The notes under the pieces: model-generated
Told to the model about the DNA's origin: nothing
Databases searched by the model: none
The model's input: the letters and a program-made list of their open reading frames with translations, nothing else
Assembly (NCBI GenBank): GCA_020725195.1
Contig: DYFL01000006.1
Span: 1-64,000, forward strand
DNA length: 64,000 nucleotides
From: Hydrogenophilus sp.
GTDB lineage: Bacteria; Pseudomonadota; Gammaproteobacteria; Burkholderiales; Thiobacillaceae
Direction: 5' to 3'
Program-made: the position numbers and the translations under genes
In this document: positions 8,975 to 18,285 of the stretch, piece by piece
Layout of the letters: every line of letters starts with the position of its first letter
Position numbering within the stretch: position 1 is the first letter of the stretch

Positions 8975-9977
8975 CGCGGAGGGCTTCCGGGCAGTGGGCG
9001 GCGGCGCGCTTGAGGCGGTCGGCGACGGCGAGCCATGCTGCGGCATCGGGCACCTTCTCCACCAGGATCAGGTCCAGCCCGAGGCCGTCGAGCTCCCGCA
9101 GGCGGGCATAGAGCAGGCGGGCATAGGCCGTCGCGTCCGAAGGCATGGGCGAGAGGACGAGGTCGCCATGGCCCTCGCGCTCGGGCGCGCGGGCCAGGAC
9201 GGCTATGTGCAAACCCTTGCGGGCCAGCCGCTCGGCCCGGCTCCAGAGCGCCGCGGCCTCCGCCAGGCAAAGCGGGGTGCGGGGCGCGTAATGGGCGGCC
9301 AGGGTGCCGGGGGCGCGGACCTCGGCGGTATCGGGCTCGGCGGCCTTGCGCGCGATCCGGATGGGTCTGCCCAGCGCCGCCTCCAGTTCCGCCAGGGGCA
9401 CGCCGCCCGGCCGCAGCAGCACGGGCTCGGGCGCGAGGAGGCTGACGATGGTGGATTCCACCCCCACCGGGCAGGGGCCGCCGTCCAGGATCATGTCCAC
9501 CTCGCCGTCGAGCTCCTCGGCCACGTGCGCCGGGGTGGTGGGGCTCACGCGGCCGAACCTGTTGGCCGACGGCGCGGCCAGGCCGAAGCCGCCGCGGCGC
9601 AAGAGCTCCAGGGTCAGGGGATGGGCGGGCACCCTGAGGCCCACGCTGTCCTGGCCGCCGGTGACGCTGTCGGGCACCTCGGGCCGGCGCGGCAGGACGA
9701 GGGTGAGCGGGCCGGGCCAGAAATGCGCCGCCAGCACGCGGGCGGCTTCCGGGATGTCCCGGGCCCAGTGCTCGAGCTGATCGGCCCCGGCGATGTGCAC
9801 GATGACCGGGTGGTCGGCGGGCCGGCCCTTGATGGCGAAGACACGTCGAACCGCCTCCGCGTTCAGGGCATCGGCCGCCAGCCCATACACCGTCTCGGTG
9901 GGGATGGCCACGACGCCGCCTTGCTTCAGGATGGCGGCGGCGCGCTCGAGGTCGGTGTCGATCGGGGGGGCAGGCAC
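8958..9977 (-). CDS. Threonylcarbamoyl-AMP synthase, Sua5 type
   Basis: A 339-residue protein whose N-terminal YrdC domain (PTETVYGLAADALN near residue 26, KGRPADHPVIVHI near 50, SANRFGRVSPTT near 137) makes threonylcarbamoyl-AMP from threonine, bicarbonate and ATP for the t6A modification of tRNA. A C-terminal Sua5 domain (about 230-335) makes this the long form rather than short TsaC. It precedes rsmB, so the operon concerns translation machinery. Its use of bicarbonate is incidental to the nearby carbon genes. Confidence 0.92.
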   Translation of the reverse strand: MPAPPIDTDLERAAAILKQGGVVAIPTETVYGLAADALNAEAVRRVFAIKGRPADHPVIVHIAGADQLEHWARDIPEAARVLAAHFWPGPLTLVLPRRPEVPDSVTGGQDSVGLRVPAHPLTLELLRRGGFGLAAPSANRFGRVSPTTPAHVAEELDGEVDMILDGGPCPVGVESTIVSLLAPEPVLLRPGGVPLAELEAALGRPIRIARKAAEPDTAEVRAPGTLAAHYAPRTPLCLAEAAALWSRAERLARKGLHIAVLARAPEREGHGDLVLSPMPSDATAYARLLYARLRELDGLGLDLILVEKVPDAAAWLAVADRLKRAAAHCPEALRDEEAP

Positions 9978-9983
9978 GGCGTA

Positions 9984-10910
9984 CTAGGCTTTCGTTGCAA
10001 GGTCTGCGGAGGGCGCATCATAGGTCTTCCCGTGGCTGAGCAGGAAGTCCAGGAAGGCGCGCGCCACGATGGAGGGCTCGCGCCCGGCAGGGTAGACGGC
10101 ATACCACTGCCGGCGGATGGGGAAGCCCTCGGCGTCGAGGATGGCGAACTGCTCGGGGGGGTTGAGGGCCAGGGCGTGGTGCGACAGTGCCGAGATGCCG
10201 AAGCCGGCCAGGATGGCCTGCTTGATCGCCTCGCTGCTGCCCAGCTCCATGCGCGGCTGGATCTCCAGGCCATGCTTGGCGAACAGGCGCTCGATGGCCA
10301 TGCGGGTGCCGGAGCCGTGCTCGCGCAACAGCCAGGGCTCCTTGGCAAGGCGCGTGAGCGGGATGCGGGACTCGCCGGCCAGCGGATGGTCGGGCGCGGC
10401 GATCACATACAGGGGGTTTTCCATGAAGGGCTGGGCCACCACGTCGATCTCCTCGGGCGGCTGGCCAAGGATATAGAGGTCGGAGATGTTCTCGCCCAGG
10501 TTCTTCAGCACCCGCTCGCGGTTGGTGACCGTCAGGGCCACCTCGATGTCCGGGTAGATTTGTGCGAAGTCGCCCAGGAGGCGGGGGGCGACATAGGAGG
10601 CGGTGGTGATGGCGGTCAGCCGCAGCCGGCCCTTCTTCAGGCCCTGGCATTCGGCCACGACCATGGCGAAGCGGTCCATGATGCCGAACACCTCGCGGCT
10701 GGCCTGGGCCAGTGCGCGTCCGGCATCGGTGAGGTGGACCTTCTTGCCTATCTGCTCGATCAGGGGCACCCCCACGTATTCCGCCAGCTTCTTCATCTGC
10801 ATGGAGACCGTGGGCTGGGTCAGGTGCAGTTCGTCCGCGGCGCGGGTGAAGCTGCCCGTGCGGGCGATCGCCTCGAAGATCTCGAGCTGGCGGAAGGTGG
10901 TGTGGCGCAT
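9984..10910 (-). CDS. cbbR: LysR-type activator of the Calvin cycle/carboxysome operon
   Basis: A 308-residue LysR regulator. The winged helix-turn-helix occupies residues 1-60 (RQLEIFEAIARTGSFTRAADELHLTQPTVSMQMKKL), and the effector domain contains GRLRLTAITTASYVAPRLLG near residue 90. The wording of these motifs matches CbbR. It is transcribed divergently from cbbL with 236 bp between the starts, the classical arrangement in which CbbR binds the shared region and responds to metabolites such as RuBP, PEP or NADPH. Confidence 0.94.
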   Translation of the reverse strand: MRHTTFRQLEIFEAIARTGSFTRAADELHLTQPTVSMQMKKLAEYVGVPLIEQIGKKVHLTDAGRALAQASREVFGIMDRFAMVVAECQGLKKGRLRLTAITTASYVAPRLLGDFAQIYPDIEVALTVTNRERVLKNLGENISDLYILGQPPEEIDVVAQPFMENPLYVIAAPDHPLAGESRIPLTRLAKEPWLLREHGSGTRMAIERLFAKHGLEIQPRMELGSSEAIKQAILAGFGISALSHHALALNPPEQFAILDAEGFPIRRQWYAVYPAGREPSIVARAFLDFLLSHGKTYDAPSADLATKA

Positions 10911-11146
10911 CAGGATAACCCCTGTCGGCGGTGAGGTGAAAAGGCCGCCGGGCAGACCTCGGGACGTTGTTGTGGAGGAATCTTAGCGGCTGGCGGGGAT
11001 GTTGTATAGGTGTTCATCTATGTCTGATATAGAAAAAAACTACTGTTATTTATGATCCCATGCCTTCATGATGCGCGAGCCTCCCATTGGCCCCGCATGG
11101 CTTGAAACTTTTGAGGTTTGACGAATCCTTGCTAAGGAGAGAACAC
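10911..11146. promoter_or_regulatory. cbbR-cbbL divergent control region
   Basis: This AT-richer region separates cbbR from cbbL. Three ATAG/CTAT half sites at 11006-11009, 11018-11021 and 11029-11032 form two overlapping dyads, ATAG-N8-CTAT and CTAT-N7-ATAG. This is the kind of tandem dyad bound by LysR regulators, and it is followed by a short A-run. The cbbL leader ends with a strong ribosome site (AAGGAGAG). The exact -35/-10 elements are not obvious: TTGTAT and TGATAT 17 bases apart are only weak matches. Confidence 0.55.
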
Positions 11147-12568
11147 ATGGCTGTGAAGACTTATAGCGCTGGCGTGAAGGAATACCGCCACACCTACTGG
11201 ATGCCCGACTACACCCCGCTGGATACCGATCTGCTGGCGGTGTTCAAGATCACCCCCCAGCCGGGCGTCGACCGCGAGGAGGCTGCCGCGGCCGTGTGCG
11301 CCGAGTCCTCCACCGGCACCTGGACCACGGTGTGGACCGACCTCCTGACGGACATGGACTACTACAAGGGCCGTGCCTACCGCATCGAGGACGTGCCCGG
11401 CGACGACACCTGCTTCTATGCCTTCATCGCCTACCCCATCGACCTGTTCGAAGAGGGTTCCGTGGTGAACGTGTTCACCTCCCTGGTCGGCAACGTGTTC
11501 GGCTTCAAGGCCGTGCGCGCCCTGCGCCTGGAAGACATCCGCTTCCCGATCGCCTACGTCAAGACCTGCGGCGGCCCGCCCCTGGGCATCCAGGTCGAGC
11601 GCGACGTGATGAACAAGTACGGCCGTCCCATGCTGGGCTGCACCATCAAGCCCAAGCTGGGTCTGTCCGCCAAGAACTACGGCCGTGCCGTGTACGAGTG
11701 CCTGCGCGGCGGTCTGGACTTCACCAAGGACGACGAGAACGTCAACAGCCAGCCCTTCATGCGCTGGCGCCAGCGCTTCGACTTCGTGATGGAAGCCATC
11801 CTGAAGGCCGAGGCCGAGACCGGCGAGCGCAAGGGCCACTACCTGAACGTGACCGCCCCGACCCCGGAAGAGATGTACAAGCGTGCCGAGTACGCCAAGG
11901 AAATCGGCGCCCCCATCATCATGCACGACTACATCACCGGCGGCTTCTGCGCCAACACCGGCCTGGCCAACTGGTGCCGCGACAACGGCATGCTGCTGCA
12001 CCTGCACCGCGCCATGCACGCCGTGGTCGACCGCAACCCGCACCACGGCATCCACTTCCGCGTGCTGACCAAGATCGCCCGTCTGTCCGGCGGCGACCAC
12101 CTGCACACCGGCACCGTCGTCGGCAAGCTGGAAGGCGACCGCGCCTCCACCCTGGGCTGGATCGACCTGCTGCGCGAGTCCTACGTGCCGGAAGACCGCA
12201 GCCGCGGCATCTTCTTCGACCAGGACTGGGGCTCCATGCCCGGCGCCTTCGCCGTGGCCTCCGGCGGCATCCACGTCTGGCACATGCCCGCGCTGGTCAC
12301 CATCTTCGGCGACGACTCCGTGCTGCAGTTCGGCGGCGGCACCCTGGGCCACCCCTGGGGCAACGCGGCCGGCGCCGCGGCCAACCGCGTCGCGCTCGAG
12401 GCCTGCGTCCAGGCCCGCAACGAGGGCCGTCAGCTGGAGAAGGAAGGCAAGGAGATCCTGACCGCTGCCGCTGCGAACTCGCCCGAACTGAAGATCGCCA
12501 TGGAAACCTGGAAAGAGATCAAGTTCGAGTTCGACACCGTCGACAAGCTGGACATCGCGAACAAGTAA
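11147..12568 (+). CDS. cbbL: RuBisCO large subunit, form IA
   Basis: The 473-residue large subunit catalyses carboxylation of ribulose-1,5-bisphosphate. Active-site motifs are [35 protein letters not shown] (the carbamylated lysine precedes DDEN) and [17 protein letters not shown] with the loop 6 lysine. Start [18 protein letters not shown] and position next to cbbS and csoS2 identify the carboxysomal form IA(c). It is the first gene of the operon, with an excellent ribosome site. The product is packaged in the carboxysome through CsoS2. Confidence 0.99.
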   Translation: MAVKTYSAGVKEYRHTYWMPDYTPLDTDLLAVFKITPQPGVDREEAAAAVCAESSTGTWTTVWTDLLTDMDYYKGRAYRIEDVPGDDTCFYAFIAYPIDLFEEGSVVNVFTSLVGNVFGFKAVRALRLEDIRFPIAYVKTCGGPPLGIQVERDVMNKYGRPMLGCTIKPKLGLSAKNYGRAVYECLRGGLDFTKDDENVNSQPFMRWRQRFDFVMEAILKAEAETGERKGHYLNVTAPTPEEMYKRAEYAKEIGAPIIMHDYITGGFCANTGLANWCRDNGMLLHLHRAMHAVVDRNPHHGIHFRVLTKIARLSGGDHLHTGTVVGKLEGDRASTLGWIDLLRESYVPEDRSRGIFFDQDWGSMPGAFAVASGGIHVWHMPALVTIFGDDSVLQFGGGTLGHPWGNAAGAAANRVALEACVQARNEGRQLEKEGKEILTAAAANSPELKIAMETWKEIKFEFDTVDKLDIANK

Positions 12569-12648
12569 CCGGGACATCGGCAAAGCTCGGAGTGCGGTGC
12601 GCCAGCGCCGCGCCGACCAGCCGGCCTACCAACTGAAAGGACTTAGAC

Positions 12649-12975
12649 ATGGCCGTTCAAGCTTACAAGTCTACGAAGAAGTTCGAGACCTTCTCCTACC
12701 TGCCCCAGATGACCCCGGACCAGGTGCGTCGCCAGATCGCCTACTGCATCAGCCAGGGCTGGAACCCCGCCGTCGAGCACACCGAGAAGGGCACCACCGC
12801 TCGCGTGAACTACTGGTACATGTGGAAGCTGCCGATGTTCGGCGAGCAGTCCATCGATACCGTGCTGGCCGAGATCGAGGCCTGCCATCGCGAGTTCCCC
12901 GACCACATGGTGCGTTTTGTCGCCTATGACAACTACGCCCAGAGCCAGGGCATGGCCTTCGTGGTGTATCGCTGA
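12649..12975 (+). CDS. cbbS: RuBisCO small subunit, form IA
   Basis: A 108-residue small subunit completing the L8S8 enzyme. The sequence [20 protein letters not shown], then [10 protein letters not shown] and [12 protein letters not shown], is typical. An AAGGA site precedes the ATG. It lies 80 bases after cbbL; a stable hairpin follows it before csoS2. Confidence 0.99.
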   Translation: MAVQAYKSTKKFETFSYLPQMTPDQVRRQIAYCISQGWNPAVEHTEKGTTARVNYWYMWKLPMFGEQSIDTVLAEIEACHREFPDHMVRFVAYDNYAQSQGMAFVVYR

Positions 12976-12985
12976 TCGGCGATTC

Positions 12986-13007
12986 GGCAGCGGGCTTGCC
13001 CGCTGCC
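12986..13007 (+). terminator. Hairpin between cbbS and csoS2
   Basis: A 10-bp perfect stem GGCAGCGGGC/GCCCGCTGCC with a two-base centre lies 10 bases after cbbS and has no T-run. In characterised alpha-carboxysome operons the RuBisCO genes are expressed far above the shell genes. A partial terminator or 3' protecting hairpin here would give that ratio; this function is inferred. Confidence 0.65.
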
Positions 13008-13095
13008 GGCCAGATGCAGTTCCGCATGTTGCTTGTTTAGGCCGCGGCCGCGCAGGTCCCCGGCCTAAACCAGCCCCAACCGTTCGAGGTAAGTG

Positions 13096-15768
13096 ATGAC
13101 ACAAGCCGCAGAAAGCTCGGCCAGCGCGACCCTGTCGGGTCGTGAGCTGGCGCTGAAGCGACGCCAGGCCATGGCGCTGCACGGCAAGGCCGGGTTGGCC
13201 AAAACGGCCGCCTCCCAGCCGGCGCGTGCGCCGCGGGCCGCCCAGGCCTATCAGGCCCCGGCGCCCGCCGCCGGCGTTGCGCCCGCTGCCAAGGTTTCCG
13301 ATGCCGCGCTGATCGAGCGCCTCAAGGCCATGACCGGCAAGAACGCCAGCCGTGCCCGCCGCGAGGCCCTGAGCCAGTCCGGCAAGGCCGCGCTGCAAAC
13401 CGCCTCCGCCCGTCCGGCCGGCCGCGTGCGCCCCGGCCGCGAGGCCGTGGCCCCCGTCGCTGCCCAGTCCTACGCCCAGGCGCAGACCGAGCCGGCCGCC
13501 TCCTGCGGCTGTGGCTGCAACGGCGAACAGATCGGCTCGGGCGCTGGTGTGCGCGAGGCCGCGAGCGTGTCGTCCGCCCCCGTGCTGCCGGCCGCCAGGT
13601 CCAACGAGGCCCCGACCGGCCGCGCCCTGGCGCGTGCCCGCCGCGCCGCCCTGTCCCGGGACGGCAAGGCCGGCCTGAAGCGCGTGGCCCAGGCCACCAA
13701 GATCGCCGTGGCCATGCCCGGCCAGGATTGGCAGGCCGCCATCGCCAAGGGCGCGACCGGCCGCCAGGTGGCGATGCAGCGCCGCATGGTGCAGTCGCTC
13801 ACCGGCCGCGCCGGCGCCGGCGGCGAGAGCCGTCCCTCCGGTCGCACCCGTGCCCGCAACACCACGGCGCCCGCGCCGGAAAAGGTCGGCGAGGGCCACA
13901 CCTTGTCCGGTCAGACCGTGACCGGCACGATGGTCGACCGCAGCAAGAAGATGACCGGCAACGAGCCGGGTTCCTGCCGCCCGGTCACCGGCACCGAGTA
14001 CTTCGGCGCCGAGCAGTTCGACGCCCTGTGCCAGTCCCGGCCCCAGCCGGCCCCGGCCAAGGTCGGCGCGAGCCACACGGCGCGCGAGCAGAAGGTGACC
14101 GGCACCGAGGTGGGCCGCTCCATCAGGGTGACCGGTGACGAGCTCGGCGCCTGCCGCGGCATCACCGGTACCGAATACCTGGCCGCCGAGCGCTACGACG
14201 AGTTCTGCGCGACTCGTCCCGCGCCGAGCCCCGCCAAGGTGCTGTCCTCCGACACCCCCAAGGGCATGCACGTGACCGGCACGCAGGTCGATCGCCCCAA
14301 CAAGGTGACCGGCGGCGAGGCGGGTGCGGACCGTGCCCTGACCGGCACCGGCTACGCCCAGCCCCGCGCCGAGGGCCACGCCCCCGAGAAGGTCGCCGTG
14401 ACCCACACCGCCCAGGGCAAGGTGGTCACCGGTACCGCCGTGGGCCACACCGGCAGGCTGACCGGCGACGAGCCGGGTGCCTGCCGCGGCATCACCGGCA
14501 CGGAATACCTGTCCGCCGAGCAGTTCCAGTCCGTCTGCAGCACCGCCCCGCTGGCCACCCCCCGCAAGGTGAGCGTGATGTCCTCGCGTGGCGAGCAGCC
14601 GGTCTCCGGCACCGGGGTGGGCCGCTCCGGCAAGGTGACCGGCGACGAGCCCGGTTCCTGCCGCCAGATCACCGGCAGCCAGTACTACAACTCCGGCGAC
14701 TTCGCCGAGCTGTGCAAGGTCGGCGGCGCGCGCAAGGTCGCGGAGATGCACACCCTGGCGGGCCGTGGCGTGACCGGCACGGAGGTGAGCAGCGGCCCAA
14801 AAATGTCCGGTGACGTGGAGGGTGGGTGCATCCCCGTCACCGGTACCGATTACGCCTGCGCGCCCGTCGAGTGCGCCGGCAGCACCCCGGTAGCCCCCGT
14901 CGCCAAGGTCGCGGTTGACCAGACCTGGGGCGGTCAGGCCATCACCGGCAGCTATGTCGGCCGTTCGAGCAAGGTCACCGGCGCCGAGTTTGGCGGCTGT
15001 GCCCCGATCAGCGGCACGCCTTACATCGGCCGCGGCCAGTACAGCGGCTTTTGCGAGGCCCCGGACGTCCAGGCCCAGGAGGCACGGATCCGCACCTCCG
15101 CGGTCATTCCCGCCGCCGCCGTCACCGGGGACCGCCCCGGCGCGGGTGGCTCGGTCATGACCGGCGACGAGCGCGGCGCCTGCGAGCCCGTCAGTGGCAC
15201 GCCCTATGTCGGCGCCGACAACGCGCCGAGCGTGTGCCTGAGCGGCGGCCGCTTCGTGTCGCGTGCCCGCAGCTGGGAAGAACCCGTGCGTCCGCCGGCG
15301 CCGCTGGATTTCAGCATCCAGTCGCCCGCCCGCCAGGCCCAGCAACGCCGCTTCGAGGCCGTGACCGGCACCGGTTACAGCAGCGAGCGCATCACCGGCC
15401 CCGTGAACAAGGCGGGTGGCCTGATCACCGGCACCCCCGAGTTCCGGCACCGCGATGCCGTGACGCTGCAGGCCGAGCAGGCCGAGGCTGTTGCCGCCGC
15501 GCGTCGCCTGACCGGCGAGGGCAGCCAGGCCGGCATCCGGATCACGGGTGATGCCTGGCATGCGCAGAGCCGTGTCACCGGCACCGAAGGCGCCTCGTCC
15601 TTGGCCCGCAACATGTCCATGCGCGGCCAGCCGCGCGGCGAGGGCGTGAACGCGCAGCGCTTCCGCGAGATCGAGCGTCCCGAAGTGCCGGAAAGCCGGA
15701 TCACCGGGTCTGCGGGCAGCACGGGCAAGGGTGCGATCGTGACCCTGTCGGGTGGCGCTCGCGGTTGA
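13096..15768 (+). CDS. csoS2: Carboxysome assembly scaffold protein CsoS2
   Basis: An 890-residue intrinsically disordered scaffold that binds RuBisCO and shell. Four N-terminal repeats of the RuBisCO-binding type are visible (GRELALKRRQAMALHGKAG near 15, SRARREALSQSGKAAL near 83, GRALARARRAALSRDGKAG near 178, GRQVAMQRRMVQSLTGRAG near 222). Next come middle repeats of the type VTGTxVxRSxKVTGxExGxC (about 260-600), and C-terminal repeats end in the conserved ITGSAGSTGKGAIVTLSGG tail. The ATG at 13096 fits the GAGG ribosome site; GTG at 13093 is an alternative. An internal -1 frameshift site would yield a shorter CsoS2A of about 572 residues. Confidence 0.97.
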   Translation: MTQAAESSASATLSGRELALKRRQAMALHGKAGLAKTAASQPARAPRAAQAYQAPAPAAGVAPAAKVSDAALIERLKAMTGKNASRARREALSQSGKAALQTASARPAGRVRPGREAVAPVAAQSYAQAQTEPAASCGCGCNGEQIGSGAGVREAASVSSAPVLPAARSNEAPTGRALARARRAALSRDGKAGLKRVAQATKIAVAMPGQDWQAAIAKGATGRQVAMQRRMVQSLTGRAGAGGESRPSGRTRARNTTAPAPEKVGEGHTLSGQTVTGTMVDRSKKMTGNEPGSCRPVTGTEYFGAEQFDALCQSRPQPAPAKVGASHTAREQKVTGTEVGRSIRVTGDELGACRGITGTEYLAAERYDEFCATRPAPSPAKVLSSDTPKGMHVTGTQVDRPNKVTGGEAGADRALTGTGYAQPRAEGHAPEKVAVTHTAQGKVVTGTAVGHTGRLTGDEPGACRGITGTEYLSAEQFQSVCSTAPLATPRKVSVMSSRGEQPVSGTGVGRSGKVTGDEPGSCRQITGSQYYNSGDFAELCKVGGARKVAEMHTLAGRGVTGTEVSSGPKMSGDVEGGCIPVTGTDYACAPVECAGSTPVAPVAKVAVDQTWGGQAITGSYVGRSSKVTGAEFGGCAPISGTPYIGRGQYSGFCEAPDVQAQEARIRTSAVIPAAAVTGDRPGAGGSVMTGDERGACEPVSGTPYVGADNAPSVCLSGGRFVSRARSWEEPVRPPAPLDFSIQSPARQAQQRRFEAVTGTGYSSERITGPVNKAGGLITGTPEFRHRDAVTLQAEQAEAVAAARRLTGEGSQAGIRITGDAWHAQSRVTGTEGASSLARNMSMRGQPRGEGVNAQRFREIERPEVPESRITGSAGSTGKGAIVTLSGGARG
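14796..14813 (+). other. Programmed -1 frameshift site in csoS2
   Basis: In the csoS2 frame the codons read GGC CCA AAA ATG, so C-CCA-AAA is a canonical X-XXY-YYZ slippery heptamer (14796-14802). A -1 slip continues AAT GTC CGG and meets TGA at 14811-14813, three codons later. CsoS2 of Halothiobacillus neapolitanus is known to be made as long and short forms by -1 frameshifting. The site here has exactly the features needed, at a similar place in the protein. Confidence 0.85.
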
Positions 15769-15779
15769 GGATGGATTAG

Positions 15780-17291
15780 GTGGATACGCGTAAGAGACTT
15801 GCAGCCATGCGCAGCGCCGGGGTGCTGCCCCGGTCTGCGGAGCCGCTCGCGAACCCGGCCTGCGTGATCGGGCCGGGCCAGCGCTGCGAGCATGCCCTGG
15901 TCGACCGGGAGCTGAACCGGCGCCTGTATGCGTATGAGCAGACGGTGCGCAGCCGCTTTGCGGCGATCACGGACACGCTCAAGGTCCTGTCCTCCCTGCA
16001 GCACGAGCGTGACTTCGTCGAGCGCGCCCAGCACCTGGCGCGCGAGTGCCTCGGCTACGAGCTGCCGGCCCAGATGCTGGAGAACGCCTGGGCAGCCGGG
16101 CTGGACGTGCGCGCCCTGCACGCCCACTGCATCTTCAGCAGCTTCAAGGCTTGCATCGACCAGGCCGAGGCCGACCAGGCCCCCTGGCGCGAGCGCATGG
16201 TCCTGGACGCCGCGTTCTTCCAGTCCTGCGGCTATCACACCGTGGACATCAGCCCCTGCGCCGACGGCCGGCTGCAGGGCCTGCTGCCCTTCGTCCTGCG
16301 CCTGGCGCCAAACCCTGCGGTGTCGGTCAAGGCCTATGCCGGCGCGATGTTCGACGTCGAGGGCGATGTGGCCGACTGGACGCAGCGCGAGCTGCTGCGC
16401 CTGAGCGGTGGCATCCCGGGTGGCGAGCAGGGCAACTACCTCAAGGTCGCGGTGTATCACTTCAGCACCTCGAGCCCCTGCGAGCAGGGCTGCGCCGCCC
16501 ATGGCAGCAACGACAAGAAGGCCGTCGAGCAGGCCCTGGGCCGGCTCGAGGAACTGCGCGCCGCCGTGGAGAACACCTACGGCCGCGGCGCCGCCCCCGA
16601 CGTGCTGCTGATCGGCATCGATACCGACGTGGACGCCATCCGCATCCACCTGCCGGATTCAAACGGCGACGTGAATGCGCACCGCTTCGTGGATAACGCC
16701 GTGATCTACCGCGAGACCCTGGGCATGACGCCCGAGGCCGTCCGCGCCCACATCGAGGCCGCGCTCACCAAGGTCGAGCAGGCCGAGGGCTGGGCCCATG
16801 GCCAGGGCGGCAGCGCGCCGGGTATGCGTCACATGATCCTGAGCCTGCTCGAGGCCAACCTGTCGCAGATCGAGTTCGTGATCCAGCACCATGCCGGCCG
16901 CTATGCCGTGATCGGCCATGACGAGGCCTTCATCTGCGCCGGCGAGGCCATGAGCGAGCTGCAGCTGCGCAACAAGTTCTACTTCGCCCACCTCGACACC
17001 GTCGAGGAAGGCGCGGCGGACATGGATGTCGGTATCAAGATCTTCACCGGGCTCAACATCCGGAATGGTCTGGCCGTGCCGGTCCTGGTCCACTTCCATT
17101 ATTCCTCGCGGGTGCCGGGGGCGCGCGAGCGGGCCATCCTGCGCTGCAAGCGCGTGAAGGCCGCCATCGCCGCGCGCTATCCCGACCTGCATGCGCAGGG
17201 CCTGCTGCGCTGCCAGATGGCGGTGAGCGACCTGCACGGAAACGAGCGGGCGACCTTCGTCGAGGACGAGGTCGCGGACATTGGGCACTGA
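15780..17291 (+). CDS. csoSCA: Carboxysomal beta-type carbonic anhydrase
   Basis: The 503-residue shell-associated carbonic anhydrase (CsoSCA, formerly CsoS3) converts bicarbonate to CO2 inside the carboxysome. The zinc ligands are recognisable: Cys in FFQSCGYHTVDISPCADGR near residue 154, then His and Cys in YHFSTSSPCEQGCAAHGSND near 225-240. A pseudo-symmetric C-terminal domain follows, as in the known structure. The start is GTG at 15780, 11 bases after csoS2, with GAGG upstream; ATG at 15807 is a second candidate. Confidence 0.96.
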   Translation: MDTRKRLAAMRSAGVLPRSAEPLANPACVIGPGQRCEHALVDRELNRRLYAYEQTVRSRFAAITDTLKVLSSLQHERDFVERAQHLARECLGYELPAQMLENAWAAGLDVRALHAHCIFSSFKACIDQAEADQAPWRERMVLDAAFFQSCGYHTVDISPCADGRLQGLLPFVLRLAPNPAVSVKAYAGAMFDVEGDVADWTQRELLRLSGGIPGGEQGNYLKVAVYHFSTSSPCEQGCAAHGSNDKKAVEQALGRLEELRAAVENTYGRGAAPDVLLIGIDTDVDAIRIHLPDSNGDVNAHRFVDNAVIYRETLGMTPEAVRAHIEAALTKVEQAEGWAHGQGGSAPGMRHMILSLLEANLSQIEFVIQHHAGRYAVIGHDEAFICAGEAMSELQLRNKFYFAHLDTVEEGAADMDVGIKIFTGLNIRNGLAVPVLVHFHYSSRVPGARERAILRCKRVKAAIAARYPDLHAQGLLRCQMAVSDLHGNERATFVEDEVADIGH

Positions 17292-17317
17292 GAGAAGGCG
17301 AGTTTGAGGTCTCGGCG

Positions 17318-17572
17318 ATGAAGATCATGAGAGTGGAAAAGACCCTGGTCTCGACCAACCGCATCGACGCCTTCGGCCACCGGCCCCTGCTGGTGGTGCA
17401 GGAGAAGGCGGGCGGAGCGCGCAGCGTGGCGGTCGATGCCGTGGGCTGCGTGCCCGGCGACTGGGTCCTGTGCGTGGGTTCCTCCGCCGCGCGCGACGCG
17501 GCGGGCAGCAAGGAATTCCCGTCCGACCTGACGATCGTAGGCATCATCGACCATTGGGAAGGTGGCGCCTGA
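17318..17572 (+). CDS. csoS4A: Carboxysome shell vertex protein CsoS4A
   Basis: An 84-residue BMV-type (EutN/CcmL) pentameric vertex protein beginning MKIMRVEKTLVSTNRI and ending with the characteristic DLTIVGIIDHW. It caps icosahedral vertices of the shell. Its stop overlaps the csoS4B start by one base (TGATG), implying coupled synthesis. Confidence 0.96.
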   Translation: MKIMRVEKTLVSTNRIDAFGHRPLLVVQEKAGGARSVAVDAVGCVPGDWVLCVGSSAARDAAGSKEFPSDLTIVGIIDHWEGGA

Positions 17573-17859
17573 TGGAGATCATGCGCGTGGTGGATGAGCT
17601 GGTCTGCACCCGGCGCGTGCCCGGGCTGCAGGCCTCGTCCCTGCGCATCCTGGAGAGCCAGGCGGGGGCCCTCTCGGTGGCCACCGACCCGGTCGGCGTG
17701 CCGCCCGGCAAGTGGGTGTTCACCACCTCGGGCAGCGCCGCCCGGCTCGCGATGCCCGATGTGAAGGTCACGACCGACCTGACCATCTGCGGGATCATCG
17801 ACGATTGGAAGGTTGATCGACCTGGCGCCGCCGAGGCGGGGCAAGGTGGGGCAGGGTAG
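17572..17859 (+). CDS. csoS4B: Carboxysome shell vertex protein CsoS4B
   Basis: A second BMV pentamer protein (MEIMRVVDELVCTRRVPGL to DLTICGIIDDWKV), 95 residues. It is about 12 residues longer than usual because of a Gly/Ala-rich tail (PGAAEAGQGGAG). The leader of csoS1 (17860-17942) is AT-rich with TATTTTTGG and AAGGAG just before the start. It could hold a secondary promoter for the abundant shell proteins, but no clear -35/-10 pair is visible. Confidence 0.95.
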   Translation: MEIMRVVDELVCTRRVPGLQASSLRILESQAGALSVATDPVGVPPGKWVFTTSGSAARLAMPDVKVTTDLTICGIIDDWKVDRPGAAEAGQGGAG

Positions 17860-17942
17860 TATTTTTGGTTTGGACGCGATCTCCCGGCACAGGCAAGTGG
17901 TCGTGATCGTTTTTTAACGCAGTTCGTAGAAGGAGTAGTGAA

Positions 17943-18239
17943 ATGGCTGAACGTATGGGTATTGCGCTGGGCATGATCGAGACCCGTGGTCTGGTTCCCG
18001 CTATCGAGGCGGCTGATGCCATGACCAAGGCCGCCGAAGTGCGTCTGATCGGTCGTCAGTTCGTGGGCGGTGGCTACGTCACCGTCATGGTCCGCGGTGA
18101 GACCGGCGCCGTCAACGCCGCCGTGCGCGCCGGTGCCGACGCCTGCGAGCGCGTGGGTGACGGCCTGGTGGCTGCCCACATCATCGCCCGCGTGCACAGC
18201 GAAGTCGAAGGCATCCTGCCGACCTCCCCCGCCGCCTGA
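17943..18239 (+). CDS. csoS1: Carboxysome major shell protein CsoS1 (copy 1)
   Basis: A 98-residue BMC-H hexamer ([26 protein letters not shown]; pore region [20 protein letters not shown]). It forms the shell facets with a central pore. From position 18018 to 18224 it is identical at nucleotide level to copy 2 (18361-18567), although the first 75 bases differ at many synonymous sites. This points to recent gene conversion. AAGGAGTAG precedes the ATG. Confidence 0.97.
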   Translation: MAERMGIALGMIETRGLVPAIEAADAMTKAAEVRLIGRQFVGGGYVTVMVRGETGAVNAAVRAGADACERVGDGLVAAHIIARVHSEVEGILPTSPAA

Positions 18240-18285
18240 TTTTTCTTCATTCATCGCAACGCGACTACTTACTTAGGAGTTCAAA

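Noticed and set aside
12643-15561. 972-codon open frame antisense to csoS2, rich in Gly/Ala/Arg
   Set aside because: It is a mirror of the repetitive csoS2 coding strand in high-GC DNA; no ribosome site, no domain, and csoS2 is certain.
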